Source: Bradyrhizobium glycinis (GTDB lineage: Bacteria > Pseudomonadota > Alphaproteobacteria > Rhizobiales > Xanthobacteraceae). From it: DNA of 62,647 nucleotides. Within the stretch, counting starts at the first letter, position 1, and every line of letters starts with the position of its first letter. The notes beneath the pieces are model-generated. The model did no database searches, had not been told where the DNA came from, and saw only the letters and a list, made by a program, of their open reading frames with translations. Shown in pieces: positions 49,580 through 59,129 of the stretch. The position numbers and the translations under genes were made by a program. Where the stretch lies: contig NZ_JACCHQ010000035.1 in assembly GCF_016031655.1 (NCBI RefSeq), forward strand, positions 1 to 62,647, given 5' to 3'.

Positions 49580-51330
49580 GCCAGCAGAGTCGCGGCCTGA
49601 TCGTCATCACCGGAATAGCGGATCTCATTTAGGCCAGCGGCAGCTGGCGTGCGTTGGAGATTGCCCAGGACACGCCAGCCCAAACCAACGAGTTTGTCCC
49701 TCACCCCGTTGATCTCGTCGCGCGTGATGACACCAGCGAATTGAACGAACAGCGCATAGTCGGAGCGTCGTATCTTTGACGCTGTATCCGGTGCCGTCCC
49801 GGGTGTCATGGTAGGATTGGGCGTAGGCGTTGGGCTGGGTGCGGTCGTGGAGCTAGGTGTAGCTGTGGGGCTGGGCGTGGGCTGCAAATTCGGAGGGTTG
49901 TCCTGCTTCGCCCCTGGGGGCGCTGCCTGTGCTTGCCTCGCAAGTGCATCCGCCTGAGACACAGCAACCCGAGCCTGATCGATCAGTACGGTCGCCTCAG
50001 CGGATTGCTGCTCGACCGCCGCGCTGCGGACCCACAGGACGGCGGGTGCGGCGCTGACGAGAATCAAGATCCAGGCGATGAGTGCGAAACTCGCCCAGTC
50101 TCGGCCATTGAAAATGCCGATGCTCCTGACATCCGCGCGGTGCAGGCGTTGCAGGTCCGCCTTGGTGGCCTCGCCGTCGTATTGTCGCCATGAGGCCGGG
50201 CTGCCCGGCCGATTTGCTGGCATGTGGCCGTCTAGCGCATCGCTGCAGACCTCGTAACCAAAACGGATCAGAAGATCGGTCTCGATTGGCGAGAACACAT
50301 CGAGGTCAGTTCGTATCTTTGCAATTCGCCTTTGCAGATCGACGGGAAGCAGATCAGCCTTATCTCGAGATTTGGATATTGGAAGATGGATCGTTCGCGA
50401 CCTGCTCGTCGTGACGGCCGCGAGCACCCTTTCGTCGAGGCGCTTCATCAGGATATCGGTCGCCCTTATCGTCCGAGAGACGATCCAGGAGAATTGACGC
50501 TTGACGTCCCAGTCGAAACTGGCTCCCGCATCGCTGAGAATGAGCCAGTGCGGTTGGTCGTCTTCTCCGAACTTCGTACGCGAAAATTTCTCGAAACCGA
50601 GATTGTCAAACACCCCGCCGTCGGAGAGGTAATCGGGCTCCAGCGGCATTTCCGCTTCACTGGCGCCCAGCGTCTTACGGGTGATCGGCACGGGTGGAAA
50701 AAGCGGTGGAAACGCTGAGGAGGCTGTCACCGCGAGCGATAGGGGAATGATTGTACTTGGAATCAGCCGCGGATCGCCGCCGTCGTCCATCCAAAATCCT
50801 TTGCGCGAAAACGAGCATAGGTTCCCCGTCGTGAAGCTCGTCGCGAGAATGTGGATGTCAGGCTGTGGGGGCTTTGTGGAGCGGCCGAGATCGGCCAGGC
50901 TCTTCTCGTTATAGAGCCGGCTGTACTCACGTTCGAGTAGGTCTGTCCGACCAAACTTTCCCATGATCCGCAGGAATGGAAACGTGCATCCCAACAACCA
51001 GCGGCGCACGACCCTGCCCCGTAGGTCTCTGGCGCCGAAGGCCCGCAGCTCCTGCTCCATGTCAGCGTAATCTTGGTCGCTTCCGTTGTATTTGTCCCAG
51101 TTCAGCACCAGATGGGCGCCGAGGATGCTGCCGCCGGACACCGAATAGATTTGCTTGACCCGGGCAAGCAGTCCGCGTGCACGCAAAGCACGGATCACGC
51201 CGAGATGGAAAAAAGTGGCCCGCAGGCCGCCTCCGGAGAAGCAAAGCCCGATCCGGTCAGGAGCTTGGCCCGGCTTAAGCGGCGCGCCGGCAATGACGGC
51301 TTCTGCGCCCAGCAACTGCTGATCAGACAT
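49480..51330 (-). CDS. Patatin-like phospholipase with membrane anchor and C-terminal domain
   Basis: A 616-residue protein. The N-terminal patatin domain (about 25-360) has the oxyanion motif CFSGGGLRATF, the nucleophile in YSVSGGSILG near 65, and the dyad Asp in YLSDGGVFDN near 240, so it should be an active lipid acyl hydrolase. One membrane helix (ALIAWILILVSAAPAVLW) is near 415-435, then a Pro/Thr-rich linker and a C-terminal domain (YALFVQFAGVITRDEINGVRD) that looks like a SPOR or LytR-C type fold. ATG 51330 follows GGGGGTG. It is 34 bp behind a DUF4956 gene on the same strand. Confidence 0.85.
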   Translation of the reverse strand: MSDQQLLGAEAVIAGAPLKPGQAPDRIGLCFSGGGLRATFFHLGVIRALRARGLLARVKQIYSVSGGSILGAHLVLNWDKYNGSDQDYADMEQELRAFGARDLRGRVVRRWLLGCTFPFLRIMGKFGRTDLLEREYSRLYNEKSLADLGRSTKPPQPDIHILATSFTTGNLCSFSRKGFWMDDGGDPRLIPSTIIPLSLAVTASSAFPPLFPPVPITRKTLGASEAEMPLEPDYLSDGGVFDNLGFEKFSRTKFGEDDQPHWLILSDAGASFDWDVKRQFSWIVSRTIRATDILMKRLDERVLAAVTTSRSRTIHLPISKSRDKADLLPVDLQRRIAKIRTDLDVFSPIETDLLIRFGYEVCSDALDGHMPANRPGSPASWRQYDGEATKADLQRLHRADVRSIGIFNGRDWASFALIAWILILVSAAPAVLWVRSAAVEQQSAEATVLIDQARVAVSQADALARQAQAAPPGAKQDNPPNLQPTPSPTATPSSTTAPSPTPTPNPTMTPGTAPDTASKIRRSDYALFVQFAGVITRDEINGVRDKLVGLGWRVLGNLQRTPAAAGLNEIRYSGDDDQAATLLAQELGKSIQTTRPIRAERDPRVAANTLQVWISR

Positions 51331-51363
51331 GGTCACCCCCTGCGATCATCGTTCCCGCAAGAA

Positions 51364-52059
51364 TCAATCCCCGTCCCGTTCCGGGCCTCTTCCACGCTGC
51401 AGGCGAATGACGTTGACCTCCGAGGTTCCTGGTATGGCGCGAAGGACCGCAGCGATGGTCGGGATATCTTGGCCGGCAGCAGCGACAATCTCAAACGCAT
51501 AGGTCGTGCCGCGATCAGGCGTGTGCCGCAAAGACACGGAATTGACGCGTTCGGCAACGCCTCTCAGGACGGTTTCGTACTGTGCGAACGTATCTTCGGC
51601 GCCCGTCGCCTTGACGCGCAGCGAGGGCGCGCGCGGTGTGCCGAACTTTATGCGCTCTAGTACGATCAGGAGCATCAGCACGAATATGCATCCTACAGCG
51701 GTCAGGACGAGCTGACCGCCTCCGATGCCCACGCCTGTCACGATCGATATGAAGACGAAGGTGAACTCTCGCGTGTCACGGACGATAGTCCGGAATCGGA
51801 TGAGGCCCAGAAGGCCGATCAACGCGAAAGCGAATCCCTCGCTCATGGCCCGGTTGGCGTTGTCGAGCGCCGTGGCCGAGCGGATCGTGTGCATCACCAG
51901 CGCTGTCAGAGGCACAATGACCACGCAGGCGTGAACGAACGAGGCCGAGAGCAACATCCCGCGGTAACCACGCGCGTAAGCAAAGCCGATCAGCAGACCA
52001 AGCGCTATCGACAGGACCGTGGCGCTGAGGACGTACTCGATCTGTGGAGTCATGGCCAT
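51364..52059 (-). CDS. DUF4956 family membrane protein
   Basis: A 231-residue inner-membrane protein with about five helices in the first 140 residues. The segment GLLGLIRFRTIVRDTREFTFVF followed by GVGIGGGQL is the DUF4956 signature. The soluble C-terminal part (YAFEIVAAAGQDIPTIAAVLR) looks like an ACT-type small-molecule-binding or regulatory fold. DUF4956 usually accompanies VTC-type polyphosphate polymerase genes; here a patatin gene takes that place. It is the first gene of a two-gene unit. Confidence 0.78.
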   Translation of the reverse strand: MAMTPQIEYVLSATVLSIALGLLIGFAYARGYRGMLLSASFVHACVVIVPLTALVMHTIRSATALDNANRAMSEGFAFALIGLLGLIRFRTIVRDTREFTFVFISIVTGVGIGGGQLVLTAVGCIFVLMLLIVLERIKFGTPRAPSLRVKATGAEDTFAQYETVLRGVAERVNSVSLRHTPDRGTTYAFEIVAAAGQDIPTIAAVLRAIPGTSEVNVIRLQRGRGPERDGD

Positions 52060-52260
52060 TTGTGCTCCCAGACAACAGTCGACTGCGACATTAAGGATGA
52101 TTGTTCATTCAAAGACTAGCGGTCAAGTTGTACGGCGGAGGAACATCTAAGAGACGTGCAGAAGACCTACGTCGGTGCGCTTTGATAATTGGCTGAGCGT
52201 GATTTCTTCGTGAAATCGCCGTGCGCTTTGCCGATGAAGCCCTTTGGGCGCCGCCCATGT

Positions 52261-53088
52261 CTACCGCAGCGGCAGCAGGTCCAGCTGCGCCTGCGCCTTC
52301 TTGACCGCGGCCGCATACCAGCTCTGGCTGGGGGCTTCCTTGGCGAAGCACGCCGTGAAGGCGGTCATTGCCTTGTCTTCGCGGGTCATCTCGCCGCGTG
52401 GGGCCTTCTTGTCGACGCGCTTTGCCATCATCTGCTTCCAGATCTTCTCGCAGGGCGGGATCGGTGCGGTCTTCACGGCCTCTCTTGCCGCGAGGAAATA
52501 GACCCTGTCGCCCTGGATCGCGACGACGTCGATTTCGTCCGGCGGACCCTTGAGGTCGCCATTGCCGCGCACGCCGAGCACAGCGGCTGCGGCGCTCGCC
52601 CTTGCCGGCTTGGTGATCGGCAGCTCCGCATAGATCGCGAAGGCGGCGTCCTGGATGGCATAATAATAGAAGCGGTCGGATTTCAACGCGGCGCCGCTCT
52701 CCTGCGGCATGCCATCCTCGCGATGCTCGCCCAGCCAGTGCTTGAGCAGCCCGGTCGTGGTCACCACGGCCTGCATCTTGTCGCCCTCTGACGTGAAGCT
52801 CAGCCCATCGAGATGGCCGAAGCCGATGTCGTTCTTGAACAGCGTATCGACGTTCGACTTGCCCTCGGCCGGGAGCCCCTTGATCGCGACCGGACCGATC
52901 AGACCACGCAGCACGCCAGTCAGCTCCTTCACGGCCGCATCGTGTTGCTTATAGATCTCGTCGCTCTCCTTGGCGTTCGAGAATTTCGCGATGTAGCGGT
53001 CGCGCAGGTCGAGATAGTGTTGCTCGGGCGCAGCCGCCTTGGCGGGCGCGGCCAGGACGAGCAGGCAGAGCAAGGCAAGCAATCTCAT
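52261..53088 (-). CDS. Exported hypothetical protein
   Basis: A 275-residue protein with signal peptide (RLLALLCLLVLAAPAKAAA). The mature part is mixed alpha/beta with two Cys (IPPCEKIWKQ and AFTACFAKEA), which may pair. No family recognised. It lies downstream of the PepSY gene, 87 bp away, in the same orientation, and could be part of the TonB/PepSY unit. Confidence 0.65.
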   Translation of the reverse strand: MRLLALLCLLVLAAPAKAAAPEQHYLDLRDRYIAKFSNAKESDEIYKQHDAAVKELTGVLRGLIGPVAIKGLPAEGKSNVDTLFKNDIGFGHLDGLSFTSEGDKMQAVVTTTGLLKHWLGEHREDGMPQESGAALKSDRFYYYAIQDAAFAIYAELPITKPARASAAAAVLGVRGNGDLKGPPDEIDVVAIQGDRVYFLAAREAVKTAPIPPCEKIWKQMMAKRVDKKAPRGEMTREDKAMTAFTACFAKEAPSQSWYAAAVKKAQAQLDLLPLR

Positions 53089-53175
53089 TGCAATTCCGGA
53101 AGACTGGAGAGCGATCTCCCGTCTTTGTGCCGGCGCCGCGTGCCAAGGTTCATCCGTTGGCGGAACGCGGGTGCC

Positions 53176-54468
53176 CTACTCTGCCGGCGTAAGTTGCTCC
53201 CGGTTCAGCCGCAGGGCCGCCGTCTCGCGCACGCGAACCCGGGCGCGGCGCTTGCGCCACCAGATCACGACGCCGGTGACCGACAGCGCGGCGACTACGA
53301 GGCCCATCACCGAGATCAGGATGCGCCCGAACAGTCCGACGATGCGGCCCGAATGCAGCGGAAACTGTGCCTGCACGAAGATATCGGCGGCGGTACCGAC
53401 CCAGGGCAGTCGCTCGCCAATGGGGCGGCCGTCTTCGCTGTCGTAATAGAGCTGCGCCGGGCCGACGCCGCCGGCGCCGTGATCATCGCCGGGGTGGAAG
53501 AAGGCTGCGGCATAGACGCCATGGGCCGGGCCGTAATTGATCGAGCCGACGGGGACCGTCCATCCACGCGTCTTGCCGTCGGCCGCGGCGCGCGCCGCGA
53601 TGTCGGCGAAGGTGACCTTGGGCTCGATGGGATCGTCGAGATCGCGATACGGCCGCTGCTCATAGGGAGTCGGGGTGTAGTTCGAGACCATCTTCATCAG
53701 CGGCGAGAACACCTCGAAATAGAGATTCAGCGAGAACGCGGTGAAGGCGATGATGAACAGCACGCCCCAGGTCCACAGGCTGAAGGCGCGGTGGATGTCG
53801 AAATTGATCCGGTAGGCGCTGCCCGAGGTCTTGATGGTCCAGGCCGGTGCCCAGCGCGCCCAGAAACCGCGCTCGAGCTGGCGCGCGACTTCAGGCGGCC
53901 GCGCCGCCCTGGCGCGCCGACGTGAGGGCAGCGTCAGGTAGAAGCCGACGAAGCAATCGATGGTCCAGATGATGGCGATGATGCCGAGCACGCGCATGCC
54001 CCAGCGGTCGCTGCCCCAGAATTCCGGGATGTGCATCGTGTAGTGCAGCTTGTAGAGAAACGAGACGAAATTCTCGCGCGTGACGGGCCACACCGCGCCC
54101 CAATAGCGCCGGCCAAGCTCCGCGCCGCTGTTGGGATCGAGGAAGACCTGATTGTAGTCGAGCGGGTAACGCTTGCCCGTCGCGGGATCGATCCGCGGCA
54201 TGACGAAGAACCACAGCGAGTGACCCTCTTCCGGCGTCATGAAGAGGTAGACGACGCGCGCGCGGGGATCACGCTGCTCGATCATCTTGGCGAGCTCGAT
54301 CGAAGGAATGGCCGGGCCCTTCGTCGAGACATCGAACAGATGGCTGTTCAGGACGTCATCGATCTCGTGATCCCAGGAGATGATCGCGCCGGTGATGCCG
54401 GAGAAGAACAGGAATCCGGCCGTGAGCAATCCCGCCCAGCGATGCAGCCTGCCGAATATCGCTCTCAT
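53176..54468 (-). CDS. PepSY-associated membrane protein
   Basis: A 430-residue inner-membrane protein of the PepSY_TM family. Helices are AGLLTAGFLFFSGITGAIIS near 10-30, IAIIWTIDCFVGFYLTLP near 160, WTWGVLFIIAFTAFSLNLYF near 215 and ISVMGLVVAALSVTGVVIWW near 370; HRAFSLW and the large periplasmic loop are typical. Such proteins frequently pair with TonB siderophore receptors, probably as inner-membrane reductases or importers. It is 54 bp after the receptor gene. Confidence 0.88.
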   Translation of the reverse strand: MRAIFGRLHRWAGLLTAGFLFFSGITGAIISWDHEIDDVLNSHLFDVSTKGPAIPSIELAKMIEQRDPRARVVYLFMTPEEGHSLWFFVMPRIDPATGKRYPLDYNQVFLDPNSGAELGRRYWGAVWPVTRENFVSFLYKLHYTMHIPEFWGSDRWGMRVLGIIAIIWTIDCFVGFYLTLPSRRRARAARPPEVARQLERGFWARWAPAWTIKTSGSAYRINFDIHRAFSLWTWGVLFIIAFTAFSLNLYFEVFSPLMKMVSNYTPTPYEQRPYRDLDDPIEPKVTFADIAARAAADGKTRGWTVPVGSINYGPAHGVYAAAFFHPGDDHGAGGVGPAQLYYDSEDGRPIGERLPWVGTAADIFVQAQFPLHSGRIVGLFGRILISVMGLVVAALSVTGVVIWWRKRRARVRVRETAALRLNREQLTPAE

Positions 54469-54522
54469 CGTCTTGCACCCTCATCAGCAGGTCCGGCTTC
54501 CCATTGCTGGACCGTCTTCGAT

Positions 54523-56841
54523 TCACCAGCGATAGGTCAGCTTGCCGATGGCTTTCCGTCCCTCAGCATACATGCAGCCCGAGAGACCATAGCAAGCGGC
54601 GACATAGCGCGTGTCCGCCAGGTTGGTGACGTTCAGCGACAGACGCCAATTGTCCCTCGTGTAGGCAAGCAGCGCGTCCAGCACCGTCGCTGATCCCACC
54701 TTGAAGGTGTTGGCGTCATCGCCCCAGGTCGCGCCGACATAGCGGATGCCGCCGCCGAACTGCAGGCCCGCGAGCGGCCCGTTCTGCAGCGTGTAGTCGC
54801 TCCACACTGAAGCGCGGTTGAGCGGCACGGTGACCGGCGCCTTGCCGACATTGACCGGGTCCTGCGTGACCATGGCGTCGATATAGGCATAGGCCGCCCG
54901 CAGGTTCCAGCCGTCGGCGAGCGACATCGTGCCTTCGAGCTCGATGCCGCGCGATTTCACCTGCCCGATCTGTTCGTAGAAGGTGGTGGCTGGCACGTAC
55001 ACAGCGACGTTGTCACGCGTCAGGTCGAAGGCGGCGAAGGTGAAGAGCGCGTTCCAACCAAGCGGTTGATACTTGACGCCCACCTCGTACTGCACACCGG
55101 TCTCGGGATCGAGCATCTGTCCGGACGGACTGGTCGCGAGCTGCGGCAGAAACGACTCGGAATAGCTGAAATAGGGCGCGATGCCGTTGTCGAAATTGTA
55201 CATCACGGCGGCGCGGCCGGTGAACGCCGAGGAGTCCTTCGAGGTCGATGTATCGACCGGGGGAAGATTGGTGTCGAGCTGCGTCGTCACGAAGTCCTGG
55301 CGGCCGCTGAGCTGGAACGAGAGCCGGCCGAGCTTGATCTGATCCTGCGCATAGAGGCCGAGCTGCGACTGCTTGATGCCCTTGTTGTCGTACAGGCCGC
55401 CGAGAGCCCAGTCGTAGCTGTAGACCGGGTTGAAGACGTTGATCTCCGGCGCCGACGTCGTGACGGCAAAGGCCGTATCGCGAAACGTGGTGTTGCGATA
55501 GTCGAGCCCGACCAGGGTGGTATGGCTGAGAATGCCGGTGGTGAACTTGCCCTGGAGCTGGTTATCGACGGCGAAGGAGTTGATGTAGGAATTGCTGTAG
55601 CTGCCGAAACGCCCCAGCTGCCCCGCCGCCTCGTCGGTGTATCCGGTACCGTAGAAGGTCTTTTCCTCGTTGTGCTGATAAGCGTAACGCAGGTTCTGCC
55701 GGAACGTGATGTTGTCGGTGAAATTGTGCGACAGCTGATAGCCGGCGGTCGCGATCTCGGTGTTGAACGCGTTGAAGCTCGGCACGCCTGCGAAGAACGA
55801 GACCGGAATGGTGCGGCCGTTGTTCGGCCACACCGTGCCCGAGGCCGGCAGGAATTGCAGGCCCCACCCTGCCCGGTCGCGTTGGTAGTTGGCGAGCAGG
55901 GTAATGGTGGTGTCCTCGTTCGGCTTGAAGGTGACGGCGGGCGCGATGAAGACGCGGTTGTCCTTGCTGAAGTCGACCTGGGTTTCGCCGTCGCGCACGA
56001 CGCCGGTCAGGCGCCACAGCACGGTGCCTTCCTTGTTGGCGGGGCCGCCCATGTCGAACTGGCCCTGATAGCGGTTGAAGCTGCCGCCGGAGATCGAGGC
56101 CTCGCCGAACTGCTGCGCGGTCGGCAGCTTGGTCACGTAATTGAGGATGCCGCCGGTGCCACTGCCGCCATACATCGCCGAGGACGGACCCTTGAGAATC
56201 TCGAGCCGCTCGGCTCCATAGGGATCGAGGCCGTTGAAGTGCACGTAGACGCTGGAGGGAATCCGTAAACCGTCGATGTAGAGGCCGGACATGGTGGTGT
56301 CGAAGCCGCGGATTTGGAGCGCGCCGAAGCGGGTGTCCGAGCCGCCATTGACGTCGCCACTGACACCGGCGGTGTAGCGCAGGGCCTCGCCGATCGAGAC
56401 GGCGCCCTGGTTCCTGACCTGGTCGGTGGTGACGACGGACACCGACTGCGGCGTTTCGATCAAGGGCGTATCGGTCTTGGTGGCGGTGCCGCTGCGCGTC
56501 GCGACGAAACCGCGTACCGGGCCATTGGCGCGTTCGCCCGTTGCACCGTTCGATGCGGCCGACTGGGTTGGTGCAGCCTGCTGCGCCGGAGCGCGACGAT
56601 TGGCGCGTGCGGTGCGTGTCGCCGCCGCCCGTCGCGACGACGCAATCGCCGCCGGACGAGCGCGCTGTGCCGGCGCTTCGACGGTGACCGGAGGAATTTG
56701 CGTCTGCGCCTCCACGGCACCAAAGGGAACGAGAGAGAATGTACTGACAGCCCCGAGCAAAAGCACCTGAATCTGTCGACGACGCGTGCCGCCACGCGAA
56801 GAAAGTTGAAAGTCGCTCACGTCTTTCGAGGCCCCACGCAC
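54523..56841 (-). CDS. TonB-dependent siderophore receptor
   Basis: A 772-residue outer-membrane receptor. Signal peptide RRRQIQVLLLGAVSTFSLVP ends near 45. An Ala/Arg-rich stretch follows, then the plug (LIETPQSVSVVTTDQVRNQG, IRGFDTTMSGLYIDGLRIP) and a 22-strand beta-barrel ending in Trp, as in the FhuA/FpvA group. It transports a ferric siderophore. The start is GTG 56841 or GTG 56820; no strong ribosome binding site decides. ICE-like sites lie upstream. Confidence 0.93.
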   Translation of the reverse strand: MRGASKDVSDFQLSSRGGTRRRQIQVLLLGAVSTFSLVPFGAVEAQTQIPPVTVEAPAQRARPAAIASSRRAAATRTARANRRAPAQQAAPTQSAASNGATGERANGPVRGFVATRSGTATKTDTPLIETPQSVSVVTTDQVRNQGAVSIGEALRYTAGVSGDVNGGSDTRFGALQIRGFDTTMSGLYIDGLRIPSSVYVHFNGLDPYGAERLEILKGPSSAMYGGSGTGGILNYVTKLPTAQQFGEASISGGSFNRYQGQFDMGGPANKEGTVLWRLTGVVRDGETQVDFSKDNRVFIAPAVTFKPNEDTTITLLANYQRDRAGWGLQFLPASGTVWPNNGRTIPVSFFAGVPSFNAFNTEIATAGYQLSHNFTDNITFRQNLRYAYQHNEEKTFYGTGYTDEAAGQLGRFGSYSNSYINSFAVDNQLQGKFTTGILSHTTLVGLDYRNTTFRDTAFAVTTSAPEINVFNPVYSYDWALGGLYDNKGIKQSQLGLYAQDQIKLGRLSFQLSGRQDFVTTQLDTNLPPVDTSTSKDSSAFTGRAAVMYNFDNGIAPYFSYSESFLPQLATSPSGQMLDPETGVQYEVGVKYQPLGWNALFTFAAFDLTRDNVAVYVPATTFYEQIGQVKSRGIELEGTMSLADGWNLRAAYAYIDAMVTQDPVNVGKAPVTVPLNRASVWSDYTLQNGPLAGLQFGGGIRYVGATWGDDANTFKVGSATVLDALLAYTRDNWRLSLNVTNLADTRYVAACYGLSGCMYAEGRKAIGKLTYRW

Positions 56842-56913
56842 TGCCGGCTTCGCCGGTACCGTTCTTGATGCCTCGCCCTAACTCAGGCGGTTTTCGAGCG
56901 CGAGAGGAACCGG

Positions 56914-56994
56914 GTTAGAATCTCTCCAGACGTGTGCGCAGCATGTGCGGCGAATGCGCTCAGGCGCGCTTCGCAGTTTGGAATGTTTCCAGAC
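56914..56994. promoter_or_regulatory. Two ICE-like (Irr-binding) motifs
   Basis: TTTGGAATGTTTCCAGA at 56978-56994 matches the iron-control-element consensus TTTRGAAYNRTTCYAAA at 15 of 17 positions and is palindromic. A weaker copy, GTTAGAATCTCTCCAGA, lies at 56914-56930, 64 bp away. Both are upstream of the TonB receptor gene. Irr control is inferred from sequence only. Confidence 0.5.
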
Positions 56995-57033
56995 AGAAGC
57001 AGAATCGGCCTGTCAGCAACATCAGGAAATGAT

Positions 57034-57699
57034 TCAGCGATGCCGCAGCCGGCGATTGACCCGGCGTGCCAGGTAATCACCGGCGCTCTGGACGATCTGC
57101 ACCAGTGCGATCAGCACGACCACGACGGCCAGCATCATCTCCGGCATGAAGCGCTGATAGCCGTAGCGGATGCCGAGATCGCCCAAGCCGCCGCCACCGA
57201 CCGCGCCAACCATGGCGGAATAGCCGAGCAGGCTGACCACGGCGAGCGTCAGCGCCAGCAGCAGTCCCGGCAACGCCTCCGGGATCAGGACCTTGAACAC
57301 GATCTGGAGCGGCGAAGCGCCGAACGAGGACGCGGTCTCGATCAGGCCGCCGTCGACCTCGCGGATCGCAGCCTCGACGAGGCGCGCGATGAACGGCGTC
57401 GAGGCGATCGTCAGCGGCACGATCGCGGCCGTCGAGCCGATCGAGGTGCCGGCAACGAGGCGCGTGAACGGGATGATGGCGACGACGAGGATGATGAAGG
57501 GCGTAGAGCGCGTCGCATTGACGACGATGCCGAGCACGCGATTGACGATGGGGGCCGCGAACAGCTCGCCTTTGCGGCTGGTGGCCAGGAACAGGCCGAG
57601 CGGCAGGCCGAAGGCGGTGCCGAGCAGCGCTGCGATGCCGACCATGTACAGGCTTTCGAAGGTGGCCTGGATGATCAGGTTGATGAGTTCAGGCGACAT
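57034..57699 (-). CDS. metI: Methionine ABC transporter permease
   Basis: A 221-residue inner-membrane permease with five helices. FGLPLGLFLATSRKGELF near 25-45 and the EAA loop DGGLIETASSFGASPLQIVFKVLIPEALPG near 110-140 are MetI-like. It works with the ATPase encoded immediately upstream (11-bp overlap). No metQ receptor gene is beside it. Confidence 0.92.
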   Translation of the reverse strand: MSPELINLIIQATFESLYMVGIAALLGTAFGLPLGLFLATSRKGELFAAPIVNRVLGIVVNATRSTPFIILVVAIIPFTRLVAGTSIGSTAAIVPLTIASTPFIARLVEAAIREVDGGLIETASSFGASPLQIVFKVLIPEALPGLLLALTLAVVSLLGYSAMVGAVGGGGLGDLGIRYGYQRFMPEMMLAVVVVLIALVQIVQSAGDYLARRVNRRLRHR

Positions 57700-58813
57700 A
57701 GCCGAGACGCTCCGCCGGGAGTTGATATTGAGAGAGCCAGGCGAGCGTCCGCGTCACCGCGTCCTCGCCGCCGGGAATTCCGAGCGTGAGCGAGCCCACG
57801 TGCTGGCCGCCGATCTCGTCGATGCGCGCCGACAGCAGCGCGACGTCGAGCCCGAGCTCGCGCGCGAGCCGGACCACCACCGTGTCGCCGGCCCCTGCCC
57901 CGCGCACCTGGATGCGGATCACGGCCTGCCCGCCGGCAGGCCGCTCCGAAACGATCCGGCTCGCCAGCGAGACCGGCAGGCTGTCGCCGATCACCTCGGC
58001 CAGGAAGGATTGCGTGATCGGATGTCTTGGATGCGTGAAGATGTCGGCGACATGGCCACTCTCGACCACGCGGCCGGCGTCTAACACCACCACCTCCTTG
58101 GCGAGCTGGCGCACTACGGACATCTCATGCGTGATCAGCACGATGGTCACGCCGAGCTCGCGGTTGATGTTCGCGAGCAAATCGAGGATCGCGCGCGTGG
58201 TCTGCGGATCGAGTGCCGAAGTCGCTTCATCCGACAGCAGCACGCTCGGCCGCGTCGCCAGCGCGCGGGCGATGCCGACGCGCTGCTTCTGGCCGCCGGA
58301 CAGTTCCGAAGGATAGCGGTCGTGCTTATCGGCGATGCCGACCAGCGCGAGCAGCTCGGCGACACGGGCCTTGATGTCGGCCTTGGCCCAGCCGGCGATC
58401 TCCAGCGGCAGTGCAATGTTGTCGGCCGCGGTGCGCGAGGACAGCAGGTTGAAATGCTGGAAGATCATGCCGATCGAGCGCTGCGCCAGCCGCAGCTCAC
58501 GGCCGGCGAGCGCCGAGATGTCGCGGCCGTCCACGATTACGCGGCCCGTGGTCGGCTTCTCCAGCCCGTTGATGAGCCGTACCAGGCTCGACTTGCCGGC
58601 GCCGGAGCGGCCGATCACGCCGGTGATGGAGCCGCGCGGAATGGCGAAGTCGATGTCTTGCAGCGCATTGACGCCGGGCTTGCCGCGATAGGCCGGATAG
58701 ATCTTCGAGATGCCGGCGAAACGGACCATCGGGTCCAGCCCGACCGGCGCGGGTGAAATCGCTTCAAGCGTTTCGATCGGTCGTCCGATCGCGAGAGATT
58801 GGTGGGCATTCAT
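57689..58813 (-). CDS. metN: Methionine ABC transporter ATP-binding protein
   Basis: A 374-residue cytoplasmic ATPase. Walker A GRSGAGKSSLVR near 67, Q-loop FQHFNLLSSRT, signature LSGGQKQRVGI, Walker B VLLSDEATSALD, H-loop LITHEMS. The C-terminal 90 residues form the NIL regulatory domain, which binds methionine and gives feedback inhibition. Start ATG 58813; an in-frame start 16 codons earlier lacks character. No riboswitch is seen upstream. Confidence 0.93.
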   Translation of the reverse strand: MNAHQSLAIGRPIETLEAISPAPVGLDPMVRFAGISKIYPAYRGKPGVNALQDIDFAIPRGSITGVIGRSGAGKSSLVRLINGLEKPTTGRVIVDGRDISALAGRELRLAQRSIGMIFQHFNLLSSRTAADNIALPLEIAGWAKADIKARVAELLALVGIADKHDRYPSELSGGQKQRVGIARALATRPSVLLSDEATSALDPQTTRAILDLLANINRELGVTIVLITHEMSVVRQLAKEVVVLDAGRVVESGHVADIFTHPRHPITQSFLAEVIGDSLPVSLASRIVSERPAGGQAVIRIQVRGAGAGDTVVVRLARELGLDVALLSARIDEIGGQHVGSLTLGIPGGEDAVTRTLAWLSQYQLPAERLGYVA

Positions 58814-59129
58814 GGAGCGGCCTTCATGCACAATGGTTCGGTCACCATATGCCCAGAGCACACAGGAACCGGTCGCGGTTTGCGACGGAGTGAAAAATGG
58901 TGATCAGGGGCTCAATCGAGCGCCCGCTGCACCGCAGCGCGTACCTTCGCTCTTTCTGGTCTTCCGTGCAATCTCGGATATTTGGAAGGACTTGGACGAA
59001 ATTTTCCCGATTGCCTCTAGGCGGAGAAGATTGTCGGCCGAATCGCCCAATGCCCTCACGCATACGTGCCAGGAACACGCTGCAACGGACCCTCGACAGG
59101 CCCAGGCCGTTGCGCCTATCTTCCGCCGC
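58814..59129. other. Divergent region between metNI and nitrile hydratase operons
   Basis: About 316 bp holding two divergent promoters. I looked for SAM-riboswitch and for known operator motifs and see none. Confidence 0.4.

Noticed and set aside
58814..59129. SAM riboswitch upstream of metN
   Set aside because: I compared by eye with SAM-I and SAM-II consensus features and found no matching core or pseudoknot.
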